Notes: a model not told the origin generated them from the sequence alone. Shown: positions 1 through 8,481, numbered from the stretch's first letter. The stretch is DNA of 58,360 nucleotides from Comamonadaceae bacterium (GCA_027491035.1 JAIXWZ010000021.1:1-58360), one strand, 5' to 3'. Numbers and translations are program-made.

Positions 1-342
1 CCCTACGGGTTTCTGGCGCTCTACATCGCCATCGTGCTGCTGCTGGGCATGATCCTCGACTCCAGCTCGATCTTGCTAATCATGACGCCAGTGGCCGCAC
101 CGATTGCGCAGGCCTTCGGCTTTGACCTGATCCACTTCGGCGTCATCACCGTGCTGGCCGTGGAGATGGGGCTGCTCACGCCGCCCTTTGGCATCTCGGT
201 GTTCACCGTCAAGTCCACACTCAACGACCCCAAGGTGTCGGTCGAGAGCATCTTCGCCGGCGCCCTGCCCTTTGTGGGCGCGATGTTCCTGGTGCTGCTG
301 CTTGTGTGCGCGTTTCCCTGGCTGAGCACCGCGCTGATCTAA
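1..342 (+). CDS. TRAP transporter large permease (DctM-type), 3' end only
   Basis: This is the last 113 residues of a multi-pass membrane protein whose start lies before the window. The reading frame is open from base 1 to the TAA at 340-342. The visible part has two or three hydrophobic segments and the DctM C-terminal pattern of a conserved membrane stretch (LLLGMILDSSSILLIMTP), a GVITVLAVEMGLLTPPFG loop and a final hydrophobic helix. DctM forms the proton- or sodium-driven channel of TRAP importers for organic acids. Its small permease and binding protein should lie upstream. Assignment is by family pattern only; the substrate cannot be inferred. Confidence 0.85.
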   Translation, partial: PYGFLALYIAIVLLLGMILDSSSILLIMTPVAAPIAQAFGFDLIHFGVITVLAVEMGLLTPPFGISVFTVKSTLNDPKVSVESIFAGALPFVGAMFLVLLLVCAFPWLSTALI

Positions 343-473
343 GGGTTGCGCCGCTGGTGGGGCGCAGAGGAGGCGCCGCCTGCTTTGCGATCACCGAACC
401 TCAACTCAGCTTGCAGGTGCGCCCTCAAAGCATCCGGTCACGCCGCTAGGTCGTACGACCGGTCAGCAGCCCA

Positions 474-908
474 TCACGCGAGGCGCGAGACAAAATGAAC
501 CTTGTGCCCGCCCAGCCGCCGCTTCGTGGCCCAGGCGGCCAGGCCCCTATCCATAGCAACCGTATGCTCTGGAAACCAGCGCGCCAGTTCGCGTGCCAGT
601 CTGCGCCCGACGGCACAATCGCCAGCCGCGACCCGTTCCTGCACTTCGCGAATGCTGGCCAGAACGGCCTGGTGTTCATCTAGATGACACTGGGCAGACG
701 CATAGTCCCCGCTCCTCATCAAGGTGTCTTCCTCGCCGAAGTGTTGCTCCGCATGCTCACGAAACATGCTGAGCGCACCCGGCAGCTCGGCATCAGTGGC
801 AGCCAGCAAAGAAGAAACGGTCTCAACAAAGTCGCGATGCGCAGCGTCCATGCTGGCATCTCCCACCTCGTACTCCGGCTTCCAGGTCAAGCCCGCTTGG
901 ATCTCCAT
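474..908 (-). CDS. Bacteriohemerythrin-like O2-binding protein
   Basis: A 144-residue protein starting at the ATG at 908. The frame is open further upstream, but the hemerythrin fold begins with LTWKPEYEVG directly after this Met. The diiron ligand pattern of the family is present in order: His in DAAHRDF, His and Glu in the HFGEEDTLM segment, His in CHLDEH, and the closing His and Asp in PEHTVAMD. Such proteins bind O2 reversibly in the cytoplasm and act in oxygen delivery, storage or sensing. It follows livF by 44 bp on the same strand, so it may be the last gene of the oxygenase/Liv operon. A short imperfect hairpin lies in that gap. An independent promoter cannot be excluded. Confidence 0.85.
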   Translation of the reverse strand: MEIQAGLTWKPEYEVGDASMDAAHRDFVETVSSLLAATDAELPGALSMFREHAEQHFGEEDTLMRSGDYASAQCHLDEHQAVLASIREVQERVAAGDCAVGRRLARELARWFPEHTVAMDRGLAAWATKRRLGGHKVHFVSRLA

Positions 909-933
909 CAACACTCCAAAAGTCTCTACAACG

Positions 934-951
934 GGTCGGTCACGACCGCCC
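934..951. promoter_or_regulatory. Imperfect dyad between livF and the hemerythrin gene
   Basis: The arms CGGTC and GACCG flank a 2-base centre, extended by two further pairs after one mismatch. It lies in the 44-bp gap after the livF stop and before the hemerythrin start. It could be an operator or a weak intercistronic hairpin. There is no T-run. Confidence 0.25.
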
Positions 952-952
952 G

Positions 953-1672
953 CTAGTGTGTCAAATCTGCACGGACATCCGTCAATGCCACGCCCACGAG
1001 GGCCTCGACCTCGGACTGACGGGCCCGCAAATCCTGTGCATCGCCCGAGTACACCAGGCGGCCGCGGTCTATGGCAATGCAATGGTCTGCCAGCGCAATG
1101 GCCACATCGAGCTGCTGTTCAACGAGCAGCACCGCCATGCCCTCGTTGACGATTTTCCGGATGGCCTGAAGCAAGCCCTCGACGATCAAGGGGGACAGAC
1201 CTTCTGTCGGCTCATCCATGAGCATCACGCGAGGATTGCCGACCAGCGCCCGGCCAATCGCCAGCATTTGCTGCTCGCCTCCGGAGAGAACGGCTCCGAG
1301 CGACTGTTTGCGTGCGGCAAGCCCTGGAAACAACTGGTACACCGCCGCCGCATCCCAAAAGCCAGGTCGGCGACCAATTTGCAGGTGCTCGGCCACGGTC
1401 AAGCTCTTGAAGACCTCTCGGTTCTGCGGCACGTAACCAAGACCCGCGCGGGCCTTCTCGAATGTTGTGGCCGGCGTCAAGTCCCTCTCACCCAGGATGA
1501 CCCTTCCCGAGTGGGTGGTCGCTCGGCCGGTTATCGCCTCGAACAAAGTCGTCTTGCCAACACCGTTTCGGCCAATGATCGACAGGCACTGGCCCTGCTT
1601 GACCGCAAATGAAAGGTCCTCGATGACAACGGTTTTGCCCCAGCCAGCGTAGAGCTTGTGAAGTTCAAACAT
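953..1672 (-). CDS. livF: Branched-chain-type ABC importer, ATPase LivF
   Basis: A 239-residue ABC ATPase, the usual LivF length. Walker A is GRNGVGKTT, the signature is LSGGEQQ and Walker B is RVMLMDEPTEGLSP. The ATG at 1672 was chosen because the preceding frame overlaps livG and the typical LivF start (MFELHKLYAGWGK) begins there. Start and livG stop overlap by 8 bases, implying translational coupling. It pairs with LivG to energise the LivHM channel on the inner membrane face. The family carries branched-chain amino acids, amides, urea or aromatic acids. The nearby Rieske oxygenase favours an aromatic or related substrate here, by inference only. Confidence 0.93.
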   Translation of the reverse strand: MFELHKLYAGWGKTVVIEDLSFAVKQGQCLSIIGRNGVGKTTLFEAITGRATTHSGRVILGERDLTPATTFEKARAGLGYVPQNREVFKSLTVAEHLQIGRRPGFWDAAAVYQLFPGLAARKQSLGAVLSGGEQQMLAIGRALVGNPRVMLMDEPTEGLSPLIVEGLLQAIRKIVNEGMAVLLVEQQLDVAIALADHCIAIDRGRLVYSGDAQDLRARQSEVEALVGVALTDVRADLTH

Positions 1673-2444
1673 GGGCAGATGCACCCGTAAAACGCGCCTG
1701 CGCGGCGCGACCCAAGTAGACATCGCGAACGGCGTCAGAGCGCATGACATCGGCCGTCGCGCCCGAGGCAAGCACACGGCCAGACACCAAAACCGTCGTC
1801 TCCGTACAGAACTCGCGCACCATCCGCATGTCGTGCTCAATCATGAGAATCGCGATTTCGGCAGGCAGTTTGCGCAGTGCATTGAGCAACAAGCCGGTCT
1901 CGGTCGATGGAATGCCCGCCGCAGGCTCATCCAAGAGCAGCACTCGGGGCTTGAGGGCCAGGACCAGCGCAATTTCCACCAGACGCTGCTCGCCGTAGGA
2001 CATGTCTTGGACCGGTATGTCGGCCTGATCCGAGATCTGAAGTTCCTCCATCACCTGCCGGCAGCGGTCGCGTTGCTCGCGCAAGGCATGCACGCTTTGC
2101 CAAAGACGGCCGGCCACGCCTTCATGCTCATTGACGGCAAGCAGCACGTTTTCAAAGGCGGTCAAGCGCGGAAACAAACTGGTGATCTGGAAGGACCGCA
2201 CCAGACCGGCCTTGACACGGGCAGGGATGGCAACGCGGGTCAGGTCTCGACCAAAGAGAAGGACTTGCCCGGCATCGGGCGCAATTGCGCCGCAAACCAG
2301 ACCCACAAGCGTTGACTTGCCGGCGCCATTGGGTCCGATCAATGCATGGCGAGCGCCCGCATTGAGTTGCAAATTGACGTTGTCGGTGACCACCAAGCCG
2401 CCGAAAGACTTGCGCAGTCCGAGAAGTTCAAGCGCCGCAGTCAT
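1665..2444 (-). CDS. livG: Branched-chain-type ABC importer, ATPase LivG
   Basis: A 259-residue ABC ATPase of normal LivG length. Walker A is GPNGAGKST, and the signature is degenerate (MSYGEQ in place of LSGGQ), as is common in LivG. Walker B is RVLLLDEPAAG, followed by the conserved switch His in MIEHDM. It starts 7 bases after the livM stop and overlaps livF downstream, so H, M, G and F are co-transcribed. It couples ATP hydrolysis to solute import by LivHM. Confidence 0.93.
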   Translation of the reverse strand: MTAALELLGLRKSFGGLVVTDNVNLQLNAGARHALIGPNGAGKSTLVGLVCGAIAPDAGQVLLFGRDLTRVAIPARVKAGLVRSFQITSLFPRLTAFENVLLAVNEHEGVAGRLWQSVHALREQRDRCRQVMEELQISDQADIPVQDMSYGEQRLVEIALVLALKPRVLLLDEPAAGIPSTETGLLLNALRKLPAEIAILMIEHDMRMVREFCTETTVLVSGRVLASGATADVMRSDAVRDVYLGRAAQARFTGASAHV

Positions 2445-2451
2445 GGCTGCC

Positions 2452-3402
2452 CTAGAGTCGGTGGCGGGACACGCGGGCCAGCCAGGCCGCGATTCCGCCC
2501 TTGAGGAAGAAGGTCACGCCCATCAAGAGCATGCCGATCACCAGCATCCAGTAAAACGGATTCCATTGCTGTGTGACGTATTTGACGATCATGTAAACCG
2601 GGGCCCCAAGCAGCGCACCGTAGATGCTAAAGACGCCGCCCAGTACCACCATCACCAGAACATCCACCGAGGTTTCCAGACTCAAGACCTGCAATCCCAC
2701 GAAGGCTGTGTTCTGAGTCAGAAGCGCCCCCGCAATCCCGGCAATCGCGGCACTGATCGAATACATCACCACAAGGCGGCCAAGCACCGGTGCGCCCAGC
2801 AATTGCATCCGCAATGCGTTCTCACGCACGCCAGTCATCGACAGTCCGTACGGGGAACCGATCACGCGAAGGGCCAGTATGAAAATCAGGGCCAACCATG
2901 CAAGCGTGTAGAGGTATTGAACCCTTCCATCGAGCGTCCAGTTAAAAAGCCCGAGCAAGGGCTGGAAACTCACGCCCACCAATCCATCGTCGCCCCCGGT
3001 GATGGCCGTGGCCTTGTTTGCAGCCTCAAAAACAATGACACACAAAGCCAGCGTCACCATCAACAGCGGCAGTCCACTCAAGCGAAGGATGGCCCAACCA
3101 ATACCCACGGCGACTACACCGGACAGGGATCCGGCCAGCAACACCACGCTGATGGGCTCCTGCCAGCCTGCCAAAGCCAGCCGCCCCGCTGCGTAGGCAC
3201 CGATACCGAAATAGACGGCATGTCCTAGCGAGATGATGCCCGCAAAGCCCAGAGCCATGCTCAGCGACAGCCCAAACAGCGCCATCACGAGCACCGAGGC
3301 ACCAAAGCTTCGGTAATCGGGGAAAACGAAGAAGCAGGCCAGCGCGGCAAGCCACCAGAGCAGGCCTGGGTGACGGAGCACTTTCAGCAAATAAGAGCTC
3401 AT
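2452..3402 (-). CDS. livM: Branched-chain-type ABC importer, permease LivM
   Basis: A 316-residue hydrophobic permease with about eight to ten membrane segments. The family signature GLSMTGVRENALRMQLLG (the EAA-like cytoplasmic loop) lies in the second half. The open frame runs far into livH, so the start was placed at the ATG at 3402, which gives MSSYLLKVLRHPG. An ATG at 3420 (MEVGDAM) overlapping the livH stop is the alternative. LivM pairs with LivH to form the translocation path. Confidence 0.9.
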   Translation of the reverse strand: MSSYLLKVLRHPGLLWWLAALACFFVFPDYRSFGASVLVMALFGLSLSMALGFAGIISLGHAVYFGIGAYAAGRLALAGWQEPISVVLLAGSLSGVVAVGIGWAILRLSGLPLLMVTLALCVIVFEAANKATAITGGDDGLVGVSFQPLLGLFNWTLDGRVQYLYTLAWLALIFILALRVIGSPYGLSMTGVRENALRMQLLGAPVLGRLVVMYSISAAIAGIAGALLTQNTAFVGLQVLSLETSVDVLVMVVLGGVFSIYGALLGAPVYMIVKYVTQQWNPFYWMLVIGMLLMGVTFFLKGGIAAWLARVSRHRL

Positions 3403-3410
3403 CGCGTCGC

Positions 3411-4286
3411 CTACTTCCATCGAGTGAGCAGACCATGGGGCCGCCACAGCACCAAAACCACCAACAGGGTGAAGACCGTGAAGGCACCGAGTTGCGGCAC
3501 CAGGTAGCGCCCGGCCGTGTCGACCACGCCCACCACAAGAGAGACCACGACGGACGCCTTGATATTGCCAAAGCCAGAAAGGGCGACGATGGTCAGGAAC
3601 AGCGGCAAATGCTTGAACGGATACAGCGGCTCGAGCGGAAGCATGCCGGCCCCAACAATACCGCCCAAGGCGGCGAGCCCGGCACCGATGGCGAACGTCA
3701 CCGAAAAATACCAATCGACATTGATACCAGAGGCCTTGGCCATGCTCTGGTTGTCGACACAGGCGCGCAAAGTGGCACCAAAGTCGGTGCGATCGAACAG
3801 CACCCACAAACCGACGAGTATCAGCAGCCCCGCGATCATGACAAAAACTCGGTACACCGGGAACGGACGACCCAGAAGGTTCACGTTACCGGCGAGCCAA
3901 TCAGGGTACTTGGTGGCCAGGACATTGGGCCCGAAAGCAAATGTGAGCAACCCGATGAAGGCAAAACACATGCCGATCGTGGCCAAAACCTGCTCGAGTT
4001 CTGTCATCCCAAAGAGGAAGCGAAAAAAAATCCGCTCCAAAACGACGCTCACCACCACCACCAGTGCGACCGCCAACAGTGCAGACCCGACGAACCCCAG
4101 CCCAAAAGCCGCAGGCAACTTGAACGCAAGGTAGCCCCCCAAGACGGCGAACACGCCATGGGCCAAGTTGGCAATTCGCATGAGCCCCAGCGTGAGCACC
4201 AGGCCAATCGAGATGACGAAAAGCACGAGGCCATAGCTGACCCCGTACAAGACAATGAAGGTTGCCGCTTGAGCGAGTTGATCCAT
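3411..4286 (-). CDS. livH: Branched-chain-type ABC importer, permease LivH
   Basis: A 291-residue integral membrane protein with the LivH N-terminus (hydrophobic helix, then GLMRIANLAHGVFAVLGGY) and the conserved cytoplasmic loop DFGATLRACVDNQSMAKASG. It is the first transporter gene after the binding protein, separated by a 41-base gap that holds a strong stem-loop (4300-4321). It is inner membrane and forms a heterodimer with LivM. Confidence 0.92.
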   Translation of the reverse strand: MDQLAQAATFIVLYGVSYGLVLFVISIGLVLTLGLMRIANLAHGVFAVLGGYLAFKLPAAFGLGFVGSALLAVALVVVVSVVLERIFFRFLFGMTELEQVLATIGMCFAFIGLLTFAFGPNVLATKYPDWLAGNVNLLGRPFPVYRVFVMIAGLLILVGLWVLFDRTDFGATLRACVDNQSMAKASGINVDWYFSVTFAIGAGLAALGGIVGAGMLPLEPLYPFKHLPLFLTIVALSGFGNIKASVVVSLVVGVVDTAGRYLVPQLGAFTVFTLLVVLVLWRPHGLLTRWK

Positions 4287-4299
4287 GTCGAAATCTGCC

Positions 4300-4321
4300 G
4301 CGGGGGACCGAAGTCCCCCGC
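4300..4321 (-). promoter_or_regulatory. Intercistronic stem-loop with UUCG tetraloop
   Basis: A perfect 9-bp GC-rich stem (GCGGGGGAC pairing with GTCCCCCGC) closes a four-base loop. In the minus-strand transcript the loop reads UUCG closed by C-G, the classic extra-stable tetraloop. It sits between the binding-protein stop (4328) and the livH start (4286), with no U-run after it. It is therefore more likely an RNA-stabilising or attenuating hairpin than a full terminator. Such hairpins often set a high binding-protein to permease ratio. Confidence 0.7.
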
Positions 4322-4327
4322 ATGGAT

Positions 4328-5506
4328 TTAGTTCGAAAGAACTGGGGCCCTGACCGCCTTGAAGGTGTCCACCACGACATTTCGCAGTTTGCCGTTGACC
4401 TTGTCGATCCGCCTGATGTGAATGTCCTGAACGGGTTCACGGGTCGCTGCATCGATCGTCAAACTGCCTCGCGGACTGTTGATGGTGATGCCCAGGACCG
4501 CTTGCTGCGCCGCCTTCGGATCAAACGGCTTACCCCTCTGCGACTCGATCATTCTGTAAATCAGCGCCATGCCGTCGTAAGCAGAAACTGCCGCAAAGGT
4601 CGGGACCCGGTCGTTGCCGAACTTCTTTTTCAGCGCCTCGGTAAACGCCTTGTTCTGGGGGTTGTCCAACGATTCGGCGTAGTACAGAGCCTGATGGAAG
4701 CCCAAGATGGAGTCATCGAACAAATGCAGGTCAGCGTCCTCTGCCTCGCCCATTCCAATCACAAGTTTTTGCTTCATCACGCCCTGGGCGGCGAGCGCCT
4801 TGCTAAAGCTGACAGCTGCGGCACCCGGCGGCACGAAGACATCGAGGACATCGACATCGGCGTTCCTGATGCGCTCTGCAATGGGCGCGTAATCCACCGT
4901 ATTGAGCGGGGCGCGCATCTCGTCGACGATTCGGCCGCCGCCCGCCTGGAAGGCTGCGCGGAAGAAGCGCTGCACATCGTGTCCCGGCGCGTAGTCCGAA
5001 ACAGCGACATAAGCCTTGCGTTTGCCACTCTTGATGGCGAACTGGGCAGCTGCCGTGGCCGATTGCCCGATGTTTTGGCCAGCGCGAACAAACATGGGCG
5101 ACTGCGCCAGCAAGGTGGGCGAAGCCGCCACGAAGAGAACCGACGGTGTGTTGGTTTGATTGATCACCGCTGCGGCCGCAGAGGCGTCAGAGGTCAGATA
5201 GAAGCCGCCAAGAATGGCCGCCTTGTCGCGGACCACCAATTCCTCGGCCAGACGACGCGCGTTGGCTGGGTTAGGACCGGCCATGTCGCGAAAGACGATC
5301 TCGACTTTGCGCCCGCCGACGGTGTCTCCGTGGATCTCTCGAAACACCTCAATGCCGGTTCGGATTTCACGCCCCGGCGTAGCAAACGGGCCGGTGTCAT
5401 GGTTGATGATGCCGACCCTGATCGTCTCCTGTGCCTGGGCGGACACTGAAACACCCAGCGCGGCCATCGCGGCCGCAAGCATGCCCTTAACGAATTGTCT
5501 CCTCAT
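4328..5506 (-). CDS. Periplasmic binding protein of the Liv-type ABC importer
   Basis: A 392-residue type I periplasmic binding protein. The start at 5506 is set by a good ribosome site (AGAAGGAGA) and a signal peptide from MRRQFVKGM to the AQAQ cleavage region. The mature part opens with the family pattern ETIRVGIINHDTGPFATPGREIRTG and continues with the two-lobe PBP1 fold (Peripla_BP_6/LivJ-like). It captures the solute for LivHMGF. It sits between a Rieske oxygenase and the permease genes on one strand, so the ligand is probably the oxygenase substrate or a relative. That is inference; the closest ligand class cannot be decided from sequence alone. Confidence 0.88.
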   Translation of the reverse strand: MRRQFVKGMLAAAMAALGVSVSAQAQETIRVGIINHDTGPFATPGREIRTGIEVFREIHGDTVGGRKVEIVFRDMAGPNPANARRLAEELVVRDKAAILGGFYLTSDASAAAAVINQTNTPSVLFVAASPTLLAQSPMFVRAGQNIGQSATAAAQFAIKSGKRKAYVAVSDYAPGHDVQRFFRAAFQAGGGRIVDEMRAPLNTVDYAPIAERIRNADVDVLDVFVPPGAAAVSFSKALAAQGVMKQKLVIGMGEAEDADLHLFDDSILGFHQALYYAESLDNPQNKAFTEALKKKFGNDRVPTFAAVSAYDGMALIYRMIESQRGKPFDPKAAQQAVLGITINSPRGSLTIDAATREPVQDIHIRRIDKVNGKLRNVVVDTFKAVRAPVLSN

Positions 5507-5606
5507 CGACTTCTCCTTCTTAGTGGGTTTGCGCAAAACGGATGAAAGGCCCGCAGCGAAAGCAGGCATCGTGGTTTCCTCAAGGCAGTCGTGTTGAACT
5601 GGCCCT

Positions 5607-6884
5607 TCAGGCGGGAACGCTCTCTCGATTGCTCTTGACCTGGTCACGCCAGTCGTCGGCCGAATCGATGACGGTATCAACCAGTGCCTTGACATGGCCC
5701 AGATCGGCAATTTGGTTGCCCAGCGGTTCCTGTCCCGCCTCGACCATGCGAACAGCCTCGAGCAAGCGCCTGCGAAGCCGAACGATTGCCACGTCGGCTG
5801 CCACAAGATGCTCCAAACTTCGATCGACGATGGGCCCCATGGACACCGCAAGGATCGCGTCCTCCTGTTCAATGCCGCTCAAACCGGTCCAGTTGTGCTT
5901 CATCGCTGCGCGATCCTGCCCCAGATGGTTTGCCCAATCGGCATGGAAGTCGCACGTCTTGGGGTTCCAGAAACGCTCATCGTCGAGCCCCATGATGCGC
6001 ACCACGTCGGCTCGGGCGATCGCCTTCGGGCCGTGGCACAACAAATAAGTGCTGGTCCACTCGTCGTCTTGGGGCACCTCAAACACGAAAAACTGGAAGG
6101 CAGGCGCGGGGATGATGCGGCAGGTCGGCAAAATGACGGGGGTCACCCGTATGCTGACGGCGTCGGGAGTGCCAGCTTTTCGCTTGGCCACATAGTGATA
6201 GCCGTAATCGGTGTCTTCGACTTCCAGCGAGGGGCAGTTGTCAGGAACGCTCAGAGCGCCCGGGTTGTAGTCTTCCTCCACCGCCGACGTGAATGTGTTG
6301 TGCATCCAGGTCGGATTGGCTCTGTTGCTGTGCAAGATGCCCACATGCGAGCTGTCAACCCCGCCTTCAAAAAGTTGCAGGTAGTTGGCATGGGTATTGA
6401 TGCGCAGCACCACGCGGTTCTGGTCTGGCCCATCGAAAAACGGGAATTTCTGAAAGACCGGCTCTTTGTCGCGAGGCCCGATGTAGGTCCAAATCAAGCC
6501 GCCCGCCTCGTGCACGGGATAGGACGGTGCCCGCAAGTTCTTGCGAAACCGCTCATCTGGATGGTTTGGAGTCTCCAGAATCGTCCCATCGATCGAGAAT
6601 TTCCACCCGTGATACAGGCAGCGTATGCCGCCCCCTTCAACCCGGCCAAGCGCCAAAGAAACGCGCCGGTGCATGCAGTACTCGTCGAGCACGCCCACCT
6701 TGCCCTGGCTGTCGCGGAAGACGACAAAGCTCTCGCCGAGCAATTTGGTGCGCAACGGATCGCAGTCGGGGTGCGGCAACTGCTCCGATGTACAGATCGG
6801 GTGCCAGTAGCGACGCATCGTCGCTCCCATCGGCGTTCCAGGACCGACGCGCGTCAAGGTTTCGTTATCGGACGTCTTCATCAT
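5607..6884 (-). CDS. Rieske non-heme iron oxygenase, alpha subunit
   Basis: A 425-residue oxygenase alpha subunit. The N-terminal Rieske domain has C70-x-H72 and C89-x2-H92 for the 2Fe-2S cluster. The catalytic domain has the mononuclear iron motif D177-x2-H180-x4-H185. The layout resembles the phthalate 4,5-dioxygenase and vanillate demethylase group of one-component alpha subunits. A GGGAGGAGG ribosome site precedes the ATG at 6884. It hydroxylates or O-demethylates an aromatic or other unsaturated ring in the cytoplasm. No reductase or ferredoxin gene is adjacent, so electrons must come from elsewhere. The divergent MarR regulator probably controls it. The substrate is unknown. Confidence 0.9.
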   Translation of the reverse strand: MMKTSDNETLTRVGPGTPMGATMRRYWHPICTSEQLPHPDCDPLRTKLLGESFVVFRDSQGKVGVLDEYCMHRRVSLALGRVEGGGIRCLYHGWKFSIDGTILETPNHPDERFRKNLRAPSYPVHEAGGLIWTYIGPRDKEPVFQKFPFFDGPDQNRVVLRINTHANYLQLFEGGVDSSHVGILHSNRANPTWMHNTFTSAVEEDYNPGALSVPDNCPSLEVEDTDYGYHYVAKRKAGTPDAVSIRVTPVILPTCRIIPAPAFQFFVFEVPQDDEWTSTYLLCHGPKAIARADVVRIMGLDDERFWNPKTCDFHADWANHLGQDRAAMKHNWTGLSGIEQEDAILAVSMGPIVDRSLEHLVAADVAIVRLRRRLLEAVRMVEAGQEPLGNQIADLGHVKALVDTVIDSADDWRDQVKSNRESVPA

Positions 6885-6943
6885 GCTGGCCTCCTCCCGG
6901 CGGTCAAACGCTTTCCACAGAAAACGATCGTAGTGGTCGGAAG

Positions 6944-6955
6944 GTGCGGCCGCAC
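6944..6955. promoter_or_regulatory. Palindrome between Rieske and marR genes, candidate MarR operator
   Basis: GTGCGGCCGCAC is a perfect 12-bp palindrome in the 139-bp divergent gap. It lies 60 bp from the oxygenase start and 69 bp from the MarR start. MarR dimers bind such dyads and usually control the divergent gene and themselves. Confidence 0.4.
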
Positions 6956-7023
6956 TAGGGAAACTACCGATCCCTCGACAAGTGACCGTACGGCACCCTC
7001 AACGCTTGCCAGCGGGAGCATTC

Positions 7024-7557
7024 ATGAGCAGCAGCAGACCGGAAGAGACCACAGACATCCGCGCCACATTCAAGCAATGGGACCAGGAGCGACCCGACCT
7101 GGAGCTTTCGACACTTTACTTCTCCATCACCGTGCTTCGCCTTGCGAAGATCATCGAGGACGATTTCGAAAAGCGTTGCCGAGCCGGGCACGATCTCGGC
7201 GCCAACGATGTGCGCGTGCTGCTGGCGCTTCGGCGCTCTGGCCAGCAGTACATGCTGCGCCCCACGGATATCTTTCAGTCTCTCCTGATCACAGCTGGCG
7301 CGGTCACCAAGCAGGTGGACCGCCTGTCGGCACGTGGACTGGTTCGCCGCAGACCGGATCCGACTCATGCGGGCGGGACGCTGGTCCAGCTCACAGCCAA
7401 GGGCAGAGCCATGGCCGACGATATCGTCAACATGGTGGCCTCGGAAGGCCGTATCTTTGAAGCGTTCACCGATCTGCCCCAAGCGCAAAGAGACAAATCA
7501 CTGAGCCTGCTCCTCAGGCTGCTCGACAGCCTGAGCCAACCCATCAAAACCCCTTGA
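7024..7557 (+). CDS. MarR-family transcriptional regulator
   Basis: A 177-residue winged-helix regulator. The helix-turn-helix region is around LRPTDIFQSLLITAGAVTKQVDRLSARGLVRRRPDPTHAG, where the recognition helix and the wing with the basic-acidic R-P-D pattern are typical of MarR. The ATG at 7024 is preceded by GGGAG; an upstream GTG (6982) is in frame but lacks a good site. It is divergent from the Rieske/Liv operon and probably represses it until an aromatic ligand is bound. Confidence 0.88.
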   Translation: MSSSRPEETTDIRATFKQWDQERPDLELSTLYFSITVLRLAKIIEDDFEKRCRAGHDLGANDVRVLLALRRSGQQYMLRPTDIFQSLLITAGAVTKQVDRLSARGLVRRRPDPTHAGGTLVQLTAKGRAMADDIVNMVASEGRIFEAFTDLPQAQRDKSLSLLLRLLDSLSQPIKTP

Positions 7558-7590
7558 AATACCCTCGTTAGCCCCTGCCCTTCAAACATC

Positions 7591-8481
7591 ATGAACGCCC
7601 CCTTGCACCCCTACCCAGAACGTCCCATCGCACACGGTCTCTCGCGCGCCCACCTGGCCAGCGACTACGACGTCGAGGCGAGCGTGCCGGACCTACCCGG
7701 CTACATGCGCCAGTTCATCAGCCTGAGCGACGAAGCCCGCCTGGCATTCGACGGCCATTGCCGGCTGGATGTGCCCTACGGCCCCCTGCCTGCACAAAAG
7801 CTCGACATCTTCATGCCCAGCAGCCAAGGCAACGCCCCCATCCTGGTTTTTTTTCACGGTGGCGCATGGAAAGGCTCCAACAAGGAATGCCGCGCATTTC
7901 CAGCTCTGACGGTGTGTCCACGCGGCGCCGTCTGGATTTCGGTCGAATATCCGCTCGCGCCCGACTCTTCGCTGGAGACGCAAACCGAATCTGCACAGCG
8001 GGCCATTGCCTGGATCGTCGACAACGCCTCGAGCTTCGGCGGCGACGCGAGGCGCGTCCTCGTGATGGGACACTCAGCTGGCGGTCACTTGGCCACCATG
8101 GGGCTGTTTCGGATGCTCCACGCGCAACCTGATCTTGCCAAGAATTTTGAGCTCCTGACGATCAGCGCCGTATTCGACCTGGAGCCCATGATGTTTACCA
8201 AGGTCAACGACTGGCTTAAGCTCGATCCGCCCCGTGTTCTTCAGCACAGCCCGATCAGTCAGATCCCGCCGCAATCGCCGGCCTTGCATGCATTGGCTGG
8301 CGGCAGTGAGCCGGGCGTTTTCATTCGTCAATCGCTGGACATGGTCGGCGCGTATGCATCGCGCGGCTTCCCCAGCCGTTTTACCGCCTTGCCGCATCGC
8401 AACCACTTCAGCGTTCTTGAGGAGTTCAGCCGCCAGGACAGCCCCCTGCATCAGGCCTTGATGGCGTTCATCAAGCCATGA
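7591..8481 (+). CDS. Alpha/beta hydrolase (HSL/arylformamidase-like esterase)
   Basis: A 296-residue alpha/beta hydrolase. It has the oxyanion-hole motif HGGAW near residue 90, the nucleophile elbow GHSAGG near 155, and a C-terminal His in LPHRNHFSVLEEF. This HGG arrangement is shared by hormone-sensitive-lipase-like esterases and kynurenine formamidase-like enzymes. It hydrolyses a small ester or arylamide in the cytoplasm. It follows marR by 33 bp on the same strand and may act on the same pathway as the Rieske oxygenase. No clear ribosome site is seen before the ATG. Confidence 0.82.
   Translation: MNAPLHPYPERPIAHGLSRAHLASDYDVEASVPDLPGYMRQFISLSDEARLAFDGHCRLDVPYGPLPAQKLDIFMPSSQGNAPILVFFHGGAWKGSNKECRAFPALTVCPRGAVWISVEYPLAPDSSLETQTESAQRAIAWIVDNASSFGGDARRVLVMGHSAGGHLATMGLFRMLHAQPDLAKNFELLTISAVFDLEPMMFTKVNDWLKLDPPRVLQHSPISQIPPQSPALHALAGGSEPGVFIRQSLDMVGAYASRGFPSRFTALPHRNHFSVLEEFSRQDSPLHQALMAFIKP

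Noticed and set aside
449-460. GGTCGTACGACC, a perfect 12-bp palindrome downstream of the hemerythrin gene
   Set aside because: It lies between convergent gene ends, not near a promoter, and one such palindrome is expected by chance in a window of this size.
3435-5449. Long plus-strand frames opposite livH and the binding protein (298 and 395 residues)
   Set aside because: Low-complexity Arg/Gln/His-rich translations opposite clear transporter genes; no start signals or motifs.
5694-7460. A 588-residue plus-strand open frame opposite the Rieske gene
   Set aside because: It is the antisense of the oxygenase and runs into marR in the wrong frame. The composition is Arg/His-rich with no domain; a GC-rich shadow.
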